Below the pieces are notes generated by a model. It was not told the DNA's origin and made no database searches. It saw nothing but the letters and a program-made list of their open reading frames with translations. Positions 12,459-13,401 of a stretch of 13,401 nt of DNA are shown here, one piece after another. The DNA lies in assembly GCA_003696465.1 (NCBI GenBank), contig RFHG01000366.1, positions 1 to 13,401 of the forward strand, in the 5' to 3' direction. Every line of letters begins with the position of its first letter. Position 1 is the stretch's first letter. Position numbers and translations under genes: made by a program. The DNA comes from Gammaproteobacteria bacterium (GTDB lineage Bacteria > Pseudomonadota > Gammaproteobacteria > J044).

Positions 12459-13401
12459 GGCGGCGGGCCTCGAGCACATTCGGAATCTGGCTGATGCGAT
12501 CCAGCACACGACTGAGCTGCTCCGTGTCCGCGACCTCGACTTCGAGGTCCATGTGTACCGACTGGTCACGCGGCTCGGTATGGGTGCGCGCGCCCAGTAC
12601 ATTGACATGGGCATTGCTGAGCACCTGGGTCACGTCTCGCAGCAGCCCCTCGCGGTCGAAGGCCTCGATATGCAGCCCAACCCGGAACCGGCTGGGCGCC
12701 TCACCCCAGGCTACCTCCACCAGACGCCCGCGCCGCTCCTCCGGCAGGGCCAGCACATTGGGGCAGTCCTGGCGATGGATGGTGATGCCCTTACCGACCG
12801 TGATATAGCCGATGATCGGGTCGCCCGGAACCGGGCGGCAGCACTCGGCCAGCCGCGTGAGGAGGTTACCCACCCCACGGATGGTGATCTCGCCCGCTTT
12901 GCTGTCCGCCGGCTCGGTTCGGCGTGGCGTGACCGGCATGCGCTCCGCCTCGGTCGGCACGCGCAGGGCGCTGGCGAGCTGGCCGGGCGTGATGTCGGCC
13001 GCCCCCAGCGCTGCGAGCAGGTCCTCGCCCTCCTTCAGGTTGAAATGGCGTGCCAGGGCGTCGAGATCCAGTGCTCCGGCATCGAGGTTGAGCTGGCGCA
13101 GCTCGCGTTCCAGGATCTGGCGCCCCTCCTCCACATGCATGTCGTGGTCCTGCTCCTTGAACCAGCGCCGTACCTTGGCCCGGGCGCGGGCGGTACGCAG
13201 GTAGCCGCTGCGCGGGTCCATCCAGTCGCGGCTGGGCCGCGGCTCGCGCGCGGTGAGGATCTCCACCCGCTCGCCCGAGCTGAGGCGGTAGGTCAGCGGC
13301 ACGATGCGGCCATCGACCCGCGCCCCGCGGCAGCGATGCCCCACCTCGGTATGGATGGCATAGGCAAAGTCCAGTGGCGTGGCCCCTTCCGGCAGGTCCA
13401 G
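12451..13401 (-). CDS. relA: RelA, (p)ppGpp synthetase, C-terminal part (cut by window edge)
   Basis: 316 residues of the C-terminal half; the catalytic domains lie beyond the right edge. The visible order is: TGS domain (about 1-52, LPEGATPLDFAYAIHTEVGH), helical region (about 55-170, including ARAKVRRWFKEQDHD), zinc-finger-like domain (ECCRPVPGDPIIGYIT at about 186-201, then IHRQDC, with Cys187, Cys188, His209 and Cys213), and ACT domain (about 240-316). Wording such as GHRCRGARVDGRIVPLTYRL and PSRDWMDPRSGYLRTARARAK follows E. coli RelA rather than SpoT, so this is the ribosome-dependent stringent-response synthetase that senses uncharged tRNA through these domains. The stop overlaps the start of the Sel1-repeat gene. 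Confidence 0.93.
   Translation of the reverse strand: MDLPEGATPLDFAYAIHTEVGHRCRGARVDGRIVPLTYRLSSGERVEILTAREPRPSRDWMDPRSGYLRTARARAKVRRWFKEQDHDMHVEEGRQILERELRQLNLDAGALDLDALARHFNLKEGEDLLAALGAADITPGQLASALRVPTEAERMPVTPRRTEPADSKAGEITIRGVGNLLTRLAECCRPVPGDPIIGYITVGKGITIHRQDCPNVLALPEERRGRLVEVAWGEAPSRFRVGLHIEAFDREGLLRDVTQVLSNAHVNVLGARTHTEPRDQSVHMDLEVEVADTEQLSRVLDRISQIPNVLEARRRG

Overview
The window is GC-rich DNA from the chromosome of a gammaproteobacterium. Gene order and protein sequence both point there: a complete mlaFEDCB set, a divergent queG / nnr-tsaE-amidase block like the E. coli queG-nnr-tsaE-amiB region, and the C-terminal part of a RelA of the E. coli type. A small Tyr/Gly/Pro/Trp-rich secreted protein that resembles the sulfur globule proteins of purple sulfur bacteria hints at a sulfur-oxidising lineage (Chromatiales or relatives). 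That hint is inference. I see no insertion sequence, phage gene, CRISPR array or other sign of recent transfer.

Left part (1-4046, minus strand): a ChaN-like lipoprotein gene followed by mlaF-mlaE-mlaD-mlaC-mlaB. These five encode the ATPase, permease, MCE protein, periplasmic carrier and STAS protein of the Mla phospholipid transporter that maintains outer-membrane lipid asymmetry. A strong sigma-70 match overlaps the stop codon of the chaN-like gene and places the mlaF start almost at the transcription start. A second promoter match after mlaB reads out of the window.

Middle (4047-10680): a divergent promoter region serves the chaN-like gene and a DUF1244 gene whose end overlaps rnd (RNase D). 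Converging on rnd is a minus-strand run read in the order nnr (NAD(P)HX repair), tsaE (tRNA t6A synthesis), an AmiC-like amidase (daughter-cell separation) and an unrecognised protein with a DUF72/YecE-like N-terminus. That last gene lies after the amidase, where E. coli has mutL. Divergent from nnr is queG (last step of queuosine synthesis), followed by a tRNA-Arg(CCT). RNase D, TsaE, QueG and the tRNA give this stretch a tRNA-maturation flavour.

Right part (10687-13401, minus strand): relA (cut by the window edge), then an overlapping small exported Sel1-repeat protein, then the sulfur-globule-like protein with its own promoter and a structured leader of about 100 nt, then an 11-bp hairpin and a compact RsmB/NOP-family RNA m5C methyltransferase. 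The hairpin may end the small-protein transcript and also hide the only Shine-Dalgarno-like sequence of the methyltransferase.

The most unusual items are the sulfur-globule-like protein with its leader and hairpin, the apparently near-leaderless mlaF transcript, and the orphan gene after the amidase. Almost everything else is ordinary housekeeping.
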